Origin: Clostridium sp.
Lineage (GTDB): Bacteria > Bacillota > Clostridia > Clostridiales > Clostridiaceae
Length of the DNA stretch: 64,000 bases
Assembly (NCBI GenBank): GCA_031292145.1
Contig: JARLHR010000041.1
Span: 1 to 64,000 of the forward strand
Direction: 5' to 3'
Shown here: positions 27,714 to 36,048 of the stretch, in pieces
Numbering within the stretch: position 1 is the first letter of the stretch
Layout: the number at the start of each line of letters is the position of its first letter
Notes under the pieces: generated by a model
Database searches by the model: none
The model's input: only the letters and a program-made list of their open reading frames with translations
Told to the model about the DNA's origin: nothing
Translations under genes and position numbers: made by a program

Positions 27714-30329
27714 ATGAAAAGGATTTTTAGAAAAGGAATTTCAATGTTAGTTATGTTATTAATGATTACTTCACAGTTTGTGATGCTTCCACAGGTGGCA
27801 CATGCATCAACTGTAGCAACAATTGATGATGTTAGTGCAGGGGACTATGTGAAATATGGGGGCTACACATGGAGGATGCTTGATCCAAGTTCACGATATA
27901 TGATAACAACAAGTGCTGTTGACTCAAGACAGTGGAAGAGTGTACTAATTGGATTTACTGGTACACTAGATTGGGGGAGCAGTGATATTGTCACCTGGTT
28001 AAATGGGACTTTCTTCAACGGTTTATCCAATAATAGTTGGGTAACAAATTATTCATGGGATGGAGGAGTGTGGACAGGTAATGTGGCATTACTGTCTCCA
28101 GCTGAAGTTTCAAGTTATGAGAGCTACATTCAAAACTATTCAGATGCTAGCTGGACTCGATCGTCTCAATCTCCGTTTGCACTAAGCTTTGGTTATGCAA
28201 GGAATAATCGTCTATCAACCCCTAATGCATATTACGATATTTACCCAGCCTTGCACATGAATTCCGGACTTACTGTGTATAGAGGATCTGGAACGGAGGC
28301 AGATCCATATAACTTGGTGAATGAAATATTCACAGCAAATGCAAGCAACAACAGTTTCAGTGTAGATCCTAATAGTATATCATTAGGTGATTCAGTAACT
28401 ATAACTGCAGAAGGAGACAGGCAGTCAGCCTACAGCAGTATAGTTGGAAATGTGACCGGAGATGAATGCTACATTCCGACAATATGGTCCTCTGATGATG
28501 GCGCAACAGCAAGCTTCACTCTAAGCGGAAGTAGCTACACCGCTCAATATACCCCGTCGACAGCTGGAAACCATATTATCACGGCAACCTATGAATTATA
28601 TAGATGGAATAGCGGTAATGGGCTATGGGAAGATGCAGAATCAACAAATACAAAGACAGCTAGCTTGACAGTGAATACAGCAGCACCAACAGTAACAGCA
28701 GTAAGTCCAGCAAGTGGAATTATAACAGGAGGAAATACAGTAACAATAACTGGAACAGGATTTACAGGTGCAACAGCAGTAAACTTTGGCAGCACAGCAG
28801 CAACAAGTTTTAATGTAGTTTCAGATACAGAAATAACTGCAACAGTACCGGCTGGTTCAGCAGGAGCAGTTGATATAACTGTTACAACTGCAAGTGGGAC
28901 AAGTTCTACAAGTTCAGCAGATAAGTATACTTATGCTGCAATTTATATTAATGCAGACAGAACTACTGTATCATCAGGAGAGTCTGTTACATTTACCACA
29001 AATGCACCTTCAGGTCAGTTAGGAGCAGCATTCCTGAATGGGGTGTATATGGGTGGAGGACCTGTAGGGGCTAGTACAAACGTACCAACACCATGGAGTT
29101 ATATAGGTAGCAGCATAACATCTGATGCAACATTAACTTTAAGAATATATGATGCTCAAGCTGCAAGTGCAACACCTCCTGACTGGAATACACCATATTT
29201 AACAGAAGTTAATGTGGTTTTCAAAGCACTTACATCATCATCAGTAACTGTTGACAGTGTAAATTCATTAGATAATATAACAGTATCAAATGGAACAGAT
29301 GAAAGTGATATAGGATTACCAGCAACGGTTGATGTAGAATTAAGTAATGGGGCAACAACAAGTGCAGCAGTAACGTGGGACAATGGAAGTCCAGCATATG
29401 ATGGAAATACTGCAGGTACATATACATTTACAGGAACTTTGGTATTACCAGATGGAGTAACAAATCCAAATAATTATACAGCAAGTGTAAGAGTAATTGT
29501 ACAAGCAGCGAGTAATGAAACACCAGGGAATAATGAAACAACACCAGCAGCAGTAAGAATTGAAGGAACTACAAAAGTTGGAGACACTCTAACAGCACAG
29601 CTTAAAGATGCAGATGGAAATAATTATACTACAAGTGCAGCAGTAACATATGAATGGTATAGATTAGATAATGCAGATTCCGAATTTAGTGATGAAATAG
29701 GAACAGGTGCAGCTTATAAATTAACTGGAAGTGATTTGAGTAAATATATAGGTGTACGTGTTACATTTGATGGACATTCTTTTGAATATGTTATTGGAAG
29801 GGTTTTATCATCAAGCAGTAGTTTAAGTCATCATAATTCAAGTACAACAGATACTTCAACTAATACCGATACAAACAAGAATAATAATAACAACAGCAGC
29901 AGCAATAAAATAGGATGGTCACAAGAGACAAATGATACATGGTACTATGTAAAAGATGATGGAAGCAAGGCAACAGGCTGGAAACTAATAGATAATAAGT
30001 GGTACTTCTTTAATGATAATAATGGAGCTATGGTAAGAGGCTGGTACAAGTCAGAAGCTGGAGACTGGACTTACGATAAAACAGATACAGTAGGACAATG
30101 GTTCCACTTAGATGCTGATGGAAAGTTAACAACAGGTTGGTATAAGGATACAGACGGTAATTGGTATTACCTATGTGATGGAAGTGACTATGGAGCTCTA
30201 GGAGTTATGGAAACAGGATGGAAATATATAAATAGAAACTGGTATTACTTCAACGCTAATGGGGCGATGGCAAGCAACACAGAAGTTGATGGTTATACTT
30301 TAGGAAGCTATGGAGCATTGGTTGAGTAA
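27714..30329 (+). CDS. Secreted surface protein with DUF6273-like, IPT/TIG, Ig-like and cell-wall-binding domains
   Basis: An 871-residue exported protein. Signal peptide about 1-32 (QVAHAS). Residues ~40-200 (YVKYGGYTWRMLDP, IVTWLNGTFFNGL, VALLSPAEVSSYE) resemble the DUF6273 surface domain, by eye only. Then a region with NSFSVDPNSISLGDSVTITAEG. An IPT/TIG fold follows (VTAVSPASGIITGGNTVTITGTGF). After it come the same TTVSSGESVTF, SVNSLDNITVSNGT and VGDTLTAQLKDADG modules, Ser/Asn linker and wall-binding repeats as in the preceding gene. So the C-terminal halves were duplicated and the N-terminal halves replaced. Ribosome site GAAGGTG. Ligand or partner is unknown. Confidence 0.87.
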   Translation: MKRIFRKGISMLVMLLMITSQFVMLPQVAHASTVATIDDVSAGDYVKYGGYTWRMLDPSSRYMITTSAVDSRQWKSVLIGFTGTLDWGSSDIVTWLNGTFFNGLSNNSWVTNYSWDGGVWTGNVALLSPAEVSSYESYIQNYSDASWTRSSQSPFALSFGYARNNRLSTPNAYYDIYPALHMNSGLTVYRGSGTEADPYNLVNEIFTANASNNSFSVDPNSISLGDSVTITAEGDRQSAYSSIVGNVTGDECYIPTIWSSDDGATASFTLSGSSYTAQYTPSTAGNHIITATYELYRWNSGNGLWEDAESTNTKTASLTVNTAAPTVTAVSPASGIITGGNTVTITGTGFTGATAVNFGSTAATSFNVVSDTEITATVPAGSAGAVDITVTTASGTSSTSSADKYTYAAIYINADRTTVSSGESVTFTTNAPSGQLGAAFLNGVYMGGGPVGASTNVPTPWSYIGSSITSDATLTLRIYDAQAASATPPDWNTPYLTEVNVVFKALTSSSVTVDSVNSLDNITVSNGTDESDIGLPATVDVELSNGATTSAAVTWDNGSPAYDGNTAGTYTFTGTLVLPDGVTNPNNYTASVRVIVQAASNETPGNNETTPAAVRIEGTTKVGDTLTAQLKDADGNNYTTSAAVTYEWYRLDNADSEFSDEIGTGAAYKLTGSDLSKYIGVRVTFDGHSFEYVIGRVLSSSSSLSHHNSSTTDTSTNTDTNKNNNNNSSSNKIGWSQETNDTWYYVKDDGSKATGWKLIDNKWYFFNDNNGAMVRGWYKSEAGDWTYDKTDTVGQWFHLDADGKLTTGWYKDTDGNWYYLCDGSDYGALGVMETGWKYINRNWYYFNANGAMASNTEVDGYTLGSYGALVE

Positions 30330-30330
30330 T

Positions 30331-30500
30331 AAATAAAATTTTAAAAAAAATTTTTTTGTTTAAATCAAGAGAATGTTAAAAGAAAAGCTTGTAAATTTGG
30401 TGGAAACGCTGAATTTACAAGATTTTTAGCTATTTATGACCTTTTTGCCTAATACCTTTTGTTCAAATTCGGTTTAGATTAGATGTTTATAATTATGTAA
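30331..30500 (+). repeat. Surface-gene flanking element, copy E3
   Basis: Third near copy. The hairpin arm ends CAAGATTTTTAG rather than CAAGCC, so the stem is shorter. The TTCGGTTTAGATTAGATG-TTTATAAT stretch has diverged at a few bases and the G run is lost. It precedes no surface-protein gene; the next possible reading frame is a 25-codon peptide at 30581. Confidence 0.82.
30387..30427 (+). terminator. Terminator within element E3
   Basis: CTTGTAAATT pairs with AATTTACAAG with an inner GGAAAC loop, followed by ATTTTTAG. It ends the second surface-protein transcript. Confidence 0.75.
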
Positions 30501-30580
30501 TATACAAAATATGATAAATATTTTAGAGAGACATTTTTTAATTAGGAAATTAAATTTATATCAGAAAGTTGGTAGAATAC

Positions 30581-30658
30581 ATGATTATAGTTACAGTTTA
30601 TTGTTCACTAGTACTAATGATGTTATGTTTTTTTCATGGGGCACATAAGAAATGGTAA
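30581..30658 (+). CDS. Possible 25-residue hydrophobic peptide
   Basis: ATG to TAA encoding a peptide that starts MIIVTVYCSLVLMM, continues LCFFHG and ends AHKKW. It has one predicted membrane helix and a short basic tail. It lies between element E3, which may carry a promoter, and a good terminator 18 bases after the stop. Size and composition recall type I toxin peptides or small membrane proteins. However, the ribosome site is poor (AAGTTGG at 30566-30572) and no antisense RNA can be proven. It could equally be a chance frame. Confidence 0.3.
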   Translation: MIIVTVYCSLVLMMLCFFHGAHKKW

Positions 30659-30675
30659 TTAAAAATTTTGAATTT

Positions 30676-30712
30676 TGCACTAAATGATTAATTTAGTGTG
30701 ATTTTTTGTTTT
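30676..30712 (+). terminator. Terminator after the small peptide frame
   Basis: GCACTAAAT, GATTA loop, ATTTAGTG, then TGATTTTTTGTTTT. Its presence suggests that some short transcript ends here. Confidence 0.8.
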
Positions 30713-30800
30713 AAGGAAATAATTTATAGGCTATTATATTAATAAAGGGAATACTAGAGATAAATATATAATAAAAACAAAAAACAGGATGTGAATAAAT

Positions 30801-31240
30801 TTGGCAAGAAAGCATGACTTTGATGCTGCGTGGAAATCGATATTATAGGCACGATACAGAGCTTAAAGTCAGAAATAGTAGGAGCCGCAATATATACATA
30901 TAAGGGGCAACGAGGGAAAGACCAAAGGTATGTATATAAACTGCCAGAGATAGAAGTTTATATAATTGTATACAACTTTAAAACTATAGATATAGAGAAA
31001 ATAGATTTAGACAAAATAAGTGATGATAATCCAATAAATTAGGTTTTTAAAATGGCAAAAACTTTACTGGAAATAAAACCAAGAGATGAAGATATATATG
31101 AAGCAAAAATACAATTAGCGGAAGAGATTGTGAGTTATGATAAAGTTAAAGGTAATGAGCAAATAAAAGCATTAGTAGATTTTTTAGAATATTTGTTTTT
31201 GATTCAAGATTTACAATTGGAAAGAAATATGCACCTATAA
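30801..31240 (+). pseudogene. Remnant of an Rpn-type (PD-(D/E)XK) transposase/nuclease gene
   Basis: Three pieces in different frames fit one protein family. From TTG 30801 the translation is LARKHDFDAAWKSIL then stop. From 30830 in another frame comes a ~70-residue piece ending NFKTIDIEKIDLDKI. From 31052 comes AKTLLEIKPRDEDIYEAKIQLAEEIVSYDKVKG, then ALVDFLEYLFLIQDLQLE. The opening ARKHDFDAAWK and the closing EEI-DFLEYLFLI are typical of Rpn family recombination-promoting nuclease/putative transposase proteins, as I recall them. Most of the normal ~300 residues are gone and frames are shifted, so it is a dead gene. Confidence 0.6.
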
Positions 31241-31368
31241 AAAGAGTGCGATAGCACAATGCGGAACTTAAAAAAAGAAAAATATGAATTAAATTTGTTT
31301 GAGTAATAAGCGGAATCAGCATCTAAAGTAATTGACAACAAAATTTTCAAGTAGTAATATTAAATAAA

Positions 31369-31407
31369 GGCAAAGAAGCTCATGAATTGAGATCTTTGCT
31401 TATTTTT
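31369..31407 (+). terminator. Terminator-like hairpin after the Rpn remnant
   Basis: GGCAAAGA with CTC, loop ATGAATT, GAG, then TCTTTGC, followed by TTATTTTTAT. The stretch 31241-31551 otherwise holds only a weak B-end-like sequence near 31461 (AAGCATATGAAAGAAAATA) and the ribosome site of the next gene. Confidence 0.7.
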
Positions 31408-31551
31408 ATATAATGAAAATAGGTAAGAAGAAAATTTTTTTACAATATAAATTATATATCTAAGCATATGAAAGAAAATATGCTAGCATTATGATTTGTT
31501 ATTTTTTATATACATTAATAAAATACTATAAGATAAACATAGGGAGGCATT

Positions 31552-32487
31552 ATGGTAGAGACGGTGGTATCTTTAGGGTTAGCGGTAGATGAAAATTTAA
31601 TAATTAAGAAAAACAGGCTTGCCCCAATTAATTTAAAAGAAGGACAAAAAAGAATATGCATTGTTACAGGTCTTCATGGGGATGAACTTGAAGGGCAATA
31701 CGTATGCTACAAATTAATAAAAGAAATACAAGAAAATATTGAATGTTTACAGGGGATAGTTGATGTATATCCATCACTTAATCCACTTGGAATAGATACA
31801 GTACATAGGGGTATCCCAACATTTGATTTGGATATGAATAGAATATTTCCAGGGTCAGAAAATGGTGCTATGGCAGAACATGTTGCAGCAAAAATTATGG
31901 AGGATATAGATGGTGCTGATATGTGCATTGATTTACATGCAAGTAACATATTTTTAAGAGAAGTTCCTCAAGTCAGAATAAGTGAAAATATGAAAGATGG
32001 GTTAGTACCTTATGCAAAGTTATTAAATATGGATTTTATATGGGTACATCCAGAATCAACTGTTTTGGAATCAACTCTTACTTATAATTTAAATAATAAA
32101 AATATACCAACTTTACTCGTGGAAATGGGAGTTGGAATGAGAATTACAAAAGAATATGGTGATCAATTAGTAGATGGGATATTTAATTTAATGAAGAAAT
32201 TAAATATATGGTCAGGGGAAGTCGCTGCAGTTAGGGAGCCAATCATATCTGCTGAAAAAGAAGTGAATTTTATAAATGCTAATGCATCAGGTGTATTTAT
32301 GCCATGTGTAAAACATTTAGCTGAAATAAAAGAGGGAGAAGAAATTGGAGAGATTTTTAATTCTTTAACTGGCGAAATAGATGAAAAGGTTGTTTCTCCT
32401 TGTGACGGAGTAATATTTACATTAAGAGAATATCCTGTAGTTTATGAGGGATCTCTTATTGCAAGAGTACTTGGAGGTGCAAAATGA
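31552..32487 (+). CDS. Succinylglutamate desuccinylase/aspartoacylase family protein
   Basis: A 311-residue M14-like zinc amidohydrolase. The zinc-binding HGDELEGQ (His and Glu) and the later DLHAS (His) are intact. NPLGIDTVHRG and DMNRIFPG are substrate-binding segments known in the AstE/AspA superfamily. A C-terminal beta-barrel-like portion (VVSPCDGVIFTLREYPVVYEGSLIARV) is also typical. Such enzymes cleave an N-acyl amino acid or a similar amide; the actual substrate is unknown. Ribosome site AGGGAGG. The stop overlaps the ATG of a paralog (ATGA), so the two are translationally coupled. Confidence 0.88.
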   Translation: MVETVVSLGLAVDENLIIKKNRLAPINLKEGQKRICIVTGLHGDELEGQYVCYKLIKEIQENIECLQGIVDVYPSLNPLGIDTVHRGIPTFDLDMNRIFPGSENGAMAEHVAAKIMEDIDGADMCIDLHASNIFLREVPQVRISENMKDGLVPYAKLLNMDFIWVHPESTVLESTLTYNLNNKNIPTLLVEMGVGMRITKEYGDQLVDGIFNLMKKLNIWSGEVAAVREPIISAEKEVNFINANASGVFMPCVKHLAEIKEGEEIGEIFNSLTGEIDEKVVSPCDGVIFTLREYPVVYEGSLIARVLGGAK

Positions 32488-33419
32488 AAAAAGAAGTATT
32501 ATATACATTAAAGTCACCCCATAGGGATGATATGAGGATTACAGGATACAAGTTTGGAAAAGGTGAAAAAACAGCATGTATAGTAGGAGCCATTAGAGGT
32601 AATGAAATACAACAATTATATACCTGCTCTCAATTAATTAGAACCTTGATCAAGTTAGAGCAAAGAGGAGCAATTTCAAAGGATCGTGAAATTCTTGTGA
32701 TTCCATGTGTAAATCCGCAGTCTATGAATATAGGAAAAAGGTTTTGGACAATGGATAACACTGATATAAACAGGATGTTTCCTGGAGAAAAAAATGGTGA
32801 AACAACTCAAAGAATCGCTAATGGAGTTTTTGAGCAGGTAAAAGATTATCCTTTTGGAATTCAATTTACTAGTTTTTATATGCCAGGAGATTTTATTCCT
32901 CATATAAGAATGATGGAAACTGGATATCAAAGCCCAAGTCTTGCAAATTTATTTGGTCTTCAATATGTGCTAATTCGTAAGCCAAAGCCATATGATACAA
33001 TGACATTAAATTACAATTGGCAGATGTGGGAAGCTAGCGCTTTCTCATTGTACACAAATGCTACAGACCAAATCGATGAAGTTTCAGCAAAACATGCAGT
33101 TGTTGCTGTTTTAAGATTTTTAACAAGGATGGGAGTAATAAAATATAATAGCCATAGCGGATATATAGCAAGTGTACTAAAGGAAGATGATTTACGTTCA
33201 GTTAAAACGACAGCTGGGGGAATATATAGAAGACTGAAGAATCCTGGTGATGGTGTTGAAAGAGGAGATGTTCTTGGAGAAATAATTCATCCTTATGAAG
33301 GAACTGTTATAGAACAAATCATATCTCCAACGGATGGAATAATATTTTTTGCGCATAAGTCTCCACTAGTCATGGAAGATGTAGTTGCATATAAAATAAT
33401 TAGAAGGCTTCATGAATAA
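32484..33419 (+). CDS. Paralog of the preceding AstE-like protein, zinc ligands missing
   Basis: A 311-residue protein of the same length and fold as its neighbour (NPQSMNIGKRFW, DINRMFPGEKNGE, and a C-terminal ISPTDGIIFFAHKSPLVMEDVVAYKI). The zinc site has decayed: HGDE is RGNE (GAIRGNEIQQ) and the DLH motif is QFTSF. It is therefore probably not a hydrolase. Translational coupling to an intact homolog points to a partner or regulatory subunit, for instance a heterodimer. Absence of frame damage argues that it is kept by selection. I know of no function assigned to such a pair. Confidence 0.82.
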   Translation: MKKEVLYTLKSPHRDDMRITGYKFGKGEKTACIVGAIRGNEIQQLYTCSQLIRTLIKLEQRGAISKDREILVIPCVNPQSMNIGKRFWTMDNTDINRMFPGEKNGETTQRIANGVFEQVKDYPFGIQFTSFYMPGDFIPHIRMMETGYQSPSLANLFGLQYVLIRKPKPYDTMTLNYNWQMWEASAFSLYTNATDQIDEVSAKHAVVAVLRFLTRMGVIKYNSHSGYIASVLKEDDLRSVKTTAGGIYRRLKNPGDGVERGDVLGEIIHPYEGTVIEQIISPTDGIIFFAHKSPLVMEDVVAYKIIRRLHE

Positions 33420-33429
33420 GTTAAAGTAC

Positions 33430-33498
33430 AATAAGCATTGTATAGTAGATATCAGGTTATAAAGAAATATAACTGTTATCTATTAGGCAATGCTTATT
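33430..33498 (+). terminator. Long hairpin after the AstE-like pair
   Basis: AATAAGCATTG pairs with CAATGCTTATT, with further inner pairing (TAGTAGATA with TATCTATTA; GGTTATA with TATAACT). The U-tract is weak (ATCTTTG), so it may be a 3' stability hairpin. From 33499 to 33809 I see no gene; TATAAT at 33723 may be a -10 for the lipoprotein gene. Confidence 0.5.
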
Positions 33499-33809
33499 AT
33501 CTTTGCAAAGAAATGTGAAAGGATGAAAAAGATTATTTTTCTTATTTAATATCGTGTAGAATTTGCAGAAAGAAGGATGTGTAACAAAGATGGGAAGGCT
33601 ATAAGCTAGTTGAAATTTAATTTGGGAATTGTTTAATATAAGAGTGATTATCTATGAAAACTTAAGTGAAATTTAAGGTTAATTTAATATTTATACTAGT
33701 GTTTCTTAATGAAAAAAGCATGTATAATAAAAATATGCTAACAAGTAAATTATTAGTATATATTGTATATTTATCATAGTTAGTAAGTATTGACAAGGGG
33801 GAAAGAAAA

Positions 33810-34793
33810 ATGAAAATGAAAAAAACTTTAGCATTTATTATGACAGCAGCTTTAACTGTTGGAACAATGGCTGGATGTAGCCAAGCTACAATTAATTATT
33901 CACAAGAGATTTCCAATACAGCTAAATGGGAAGCATCAACATCAAATATCCAAGGCACAATTAATATTGATGTAAAAGGTGTGAAAGAACAAATAAATAT
34001 ATCTGCTGATGGATACAAGGCAAATGATAATTCTTATGTAGATATGACATTTACAGATCCAACAGGTAAGGTTAATATTCCAGAACTCAAGGCATATTCC
34101 GATGGAACAACGAATTATATAAACAAAGGTTTTTATCAAGGAATATACGCTTTAACTGGACAAACTGCTCCAGCAGCATTAGCTAACATAAAAGAAGACT
34201 ATATAGGAATTAATACTGCATCTACAGGCATTGATGTAAATAAATTAAAGGCATTAGCAACTCAACCAGATTCAATGGTTGAACTAGGTAAATTGATATT
34301 TGGAGAAAATACTGATTTTGATATACCTTTTGTTCAAAATGGAAGAGAATATACAGTAAATCTTGATGCAGATCAAACTGTAGAGTTAGGAGCAAAGGCT
34401 TTAAAAGCAGCAGGTAACAATTTAGATAATATTAATAATACTTTCAAATTAGGATTACCAGCTGAAAGTATTACTCAAATGAAAGCAACAGTTAATAGTG
34501 CAGATTTTGATAAAGGATTAGCTGATGCTAAGACAGCATTAACTGGAACAACTATTACTTCAAAAGAAGTGTTTACAGATACTAGCTATACTGCAGATTT
34601 CAATATGAATTTAAAAATTAAAGATGCTGGAAGTATTTTATTAACTATGAAAACAACAGATACTAAAAGTGAGGTTAAAGAAATAACTTTTCCAACTAGC
34701 ACGCTTAAAGTTACACAAGAAGAATTCAATAAAATGTTAGTTCCAACAGATACAACTGTATCATCAACTACTACAAATGTTATAGCTAAATAA
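33810..34793 (+). CDS. Lipoprotein of unknown function
   Basis: 327 residues. The signal peptide MKMKKTLAFIMTAALTVGTMAGC ends in a classic lipobox (MAGC), so the mature protein should be anchored on the outer face of the membrane. The body is rich in Thr, Asp, Asn and short beta-like segments (IQGTINIDVKG, YVDMTFTDPTG, SILLTMKTTDTK). No catalytic motif or family I can name was seen; the layout vaguely recalls LolA/LppX-like lipid-binding folds but that is only an impression. It has its own gap and terminator, so it is a single-gene unit. Ribosome site AGGGGGAAAG. Confidence 0.7.
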   Translation: MKMKKTLAFIMTAALTVGTMAGCSQATINYSQEISNTAKWEASTSNIQGTINIDVKGVKEQINISADGYKANDNSYVDMTFTDPTGKVNIPELKAYSDGTTNYINKGFYQGIYALTGQTAPAALANIKEDYIGINTASTGIDVNKLKALATQPDSMVELGKLIFGENTDFDIPFVQNGREYTVNLDADQTVELGAKALKAAGNNLDNINNTFKLGLPAESITQMKATVNSADFDKGLADAKTALTGTTITSKEVFTDTSYTADFNMNLKIKDAGSILLTMKTTDTKSEVKEITFPTSTLKVTQEEFNKMLVPTDTTVSSTTTNVIAK

Positions 34794-34826
34794 TATATAA
34801 TTAAATTTAACTTTTTGATTGTGTCT

Positions 34827-34870
34827 AAGCTGAATCAAGTAATTCTTAAATTATTTGGTTCAGCTTTTTT
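34827..34870 (+). terminator. Terminator of the lipoprotein gene
   Basis: AAGCTGAATCAA pairs with TTTGGTTCAGCTT (one G-U pair), followed by TTTTT. Confidence 0.82.
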
Positions 34871-34949
34871 GTGATATAAGAAATTATTAGGAACTAGAAA
34901 GAAAATAACAGGTCAAAGATGCTATGAGATGTTTTTATATGCATAAAAG

Positions 34950-35015
34950 TTCCGTATTGAAGCATAGCTACTCTTTTTAGTAGTGCATAGCTGCTCTTTT
35001 TTAATGTGTATATTT
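34950..35015. repeat. Family B interior fragment
   Basis: AAAAGTTCCGTATTGAAGCATAGCT and AGTGCATAGCTGCTCTTTT-like sequence closely match the interior of B1 (8597-8670). The terminal repeats are absent, so it is a remnant. The bases on either side (34871-35077) hold nothing else recognised. Confidence 0.6.
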
Positions 35016-35077
35016 TGAATTAATAGACTGCTGAATATGGCTATGAAATATATTTTTAGATATAGGTAATTTTTTAT

Positions 35078-35136
35078 ATGAACATATTGTCATGAACAAT
35101 GAAAGGTGTTAATATAAAAATGTTCATAAAATGAAC
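35078..35136 (+). promoter_or_regulatory. Clustered ATGAAC/GTTCAT boxes ahead of the phosphonate genes
   Basis: ATGAAC occurs at 35078-35083 and 35092-35097, and the perfect dyad GTTCATAAAATGAAC at 35122-35136. A TTGTCA (35087) with TTAATATAAA (35109-35118) could be the promoter. The spacing is not ideal. The arrangement resembles a repressor operator around a promoter, 20 bases before the first gene. Confidence 0.45.
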
Positions 35137-35155
35137 GTAAAAGGAGGGGGAAGTA

Positions 35156-35962
35156 ATGAGGAGCGTAAAGACAGCTGTGATCTTAGCAGCGGGAATGGGA
35201 ACAAGATTGCAAGATATAACTAAGGATATGCTTCCAAAAGGCCTTATAAAGATAAATGGTAAGAGTTTAATTGAAAGGTCTATTGAAAAATTAAGAAGTT
35301 TAGGGATAGAGAAAATTTATATAGTCACAGGTCACTTACATGAATTTTATGATGAATTAGCAAAAGAAAAAAATTATATTGAAACAAGAAGAAATAGAAA
35401 ATATAAGGCTACAGGTAGTATGACATCACTTTCAATATTAGAGGATGAATTAAAGGAAGATTTTTTATTACTTGAAAGTGACTTGATATATGAAGTTTAT
35501 GGATTAATAAAAGTTATGAACTATGAAGAAGAGGATTGCGTTCTATTAAGTGGAAAAACAAATTCAGGTGATGAATGTTATGTGGAAGTTAAAGATGATA
35601 ACTTATATAAGATATCTAAAGATAGGGATGAAATAGACGCTGTGTATGGAGAATTGGTTGGGATATCTAAGATATCATTTGATTTATATAAAGAAATGCT
35701 AAAACAATATAAAAGTTTTATTTGTACCATTAATGAATATGAAAATGAAGATGGCTTCTTTGGAAGCGGAAATAGAGCAACTAAAAAATATGATTATGAG
35801 AATGCGATATTTGATGCAGCAAAAAAAAGAAGGGTCGGCTATTTTAAAATTGAAAATTTAATATGGGGAGAAGTAGATGATGAAAATCATCTTAAAAGAA
35901 TAAAGGAAATAATACTTCCTAAGTTAGAAAAAAATACAGAAGAGAAAATTTGCAATATGTAA
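35156..35962 (+). CDS. Sugar/phosphonate nucleotidyltransferase (probable CTP:AEP or phosphocholine cytidylyltransferase type)
   Basis: A 268-residue cytoplasmic NTP_transferase. The nucleotide-binding signature AVILAAGMGTRL with KDMLPKGLIKINGKSLI is followed by a catalytic Asp candidate in LLLESDLIYE. It resembles LicC phosphocholine cytidylyltransferases and the N-terminal domain of PntC, which makes CMP-2-aminoethylphosphonate. It heads the phosphonate cluster, so activating AEP with CTP for transfer to a surface glycan is the best guess. Ribosome site AAAGGAGGGGG. The stop TAA (35960-35962) is fused to a truncated family B end. Confidence 0.8.
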   Translation: MRSVKTAVILAAGMGTRLQDITKDMLPKGLIKINGKSLIERSIEKLRSLGIEKIYIVTGHLHEFYDELAKEKNYIETRRNRKYKATGSMTSLSILEDELKEDFLLLESDLIYEVYGLIKVMNYEEEDCVLLSGKTNSGDECYVEVKDDNLYKISKDRDEIDAVYGELVGISKISFDLYKEMLKQYKSFICTINEYENEDGFFGSGNRATKKYDYENAIFDAAKKRRVGYFKIENLIWGEVDDENHLKRIKEIILPKLEKNTEEKICNM

Positions 35963-36005
35963 GGCACAATCAAGAAAATAATAAATTATAGGCTTTATTT
36001 GCCTT
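35962..36005. repeat. Truncated family B element on a stop codon
   Basis: AGGCACAATCAAGAAAATAATAAA runs straight out of the stop codon TAA. A short TTTATTTGCCTTAT right end follows, with the interior deleted. It lies between the nucleotidyltransferase and PEP mutase genes. Confidence 0.65.
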
Positions 36006-36048
36006 ATATAACTATCAAAAATAAAAAGTTTAGGAGAGTGTTAATAAT

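Noticed and set aside
30830-31240. Two separate small genes (70 and 62 codons)
   Set aside because: Together with the fragment at 30801 they fit one decayed Rpn-type protein, and neither has a convincing ribosome site.
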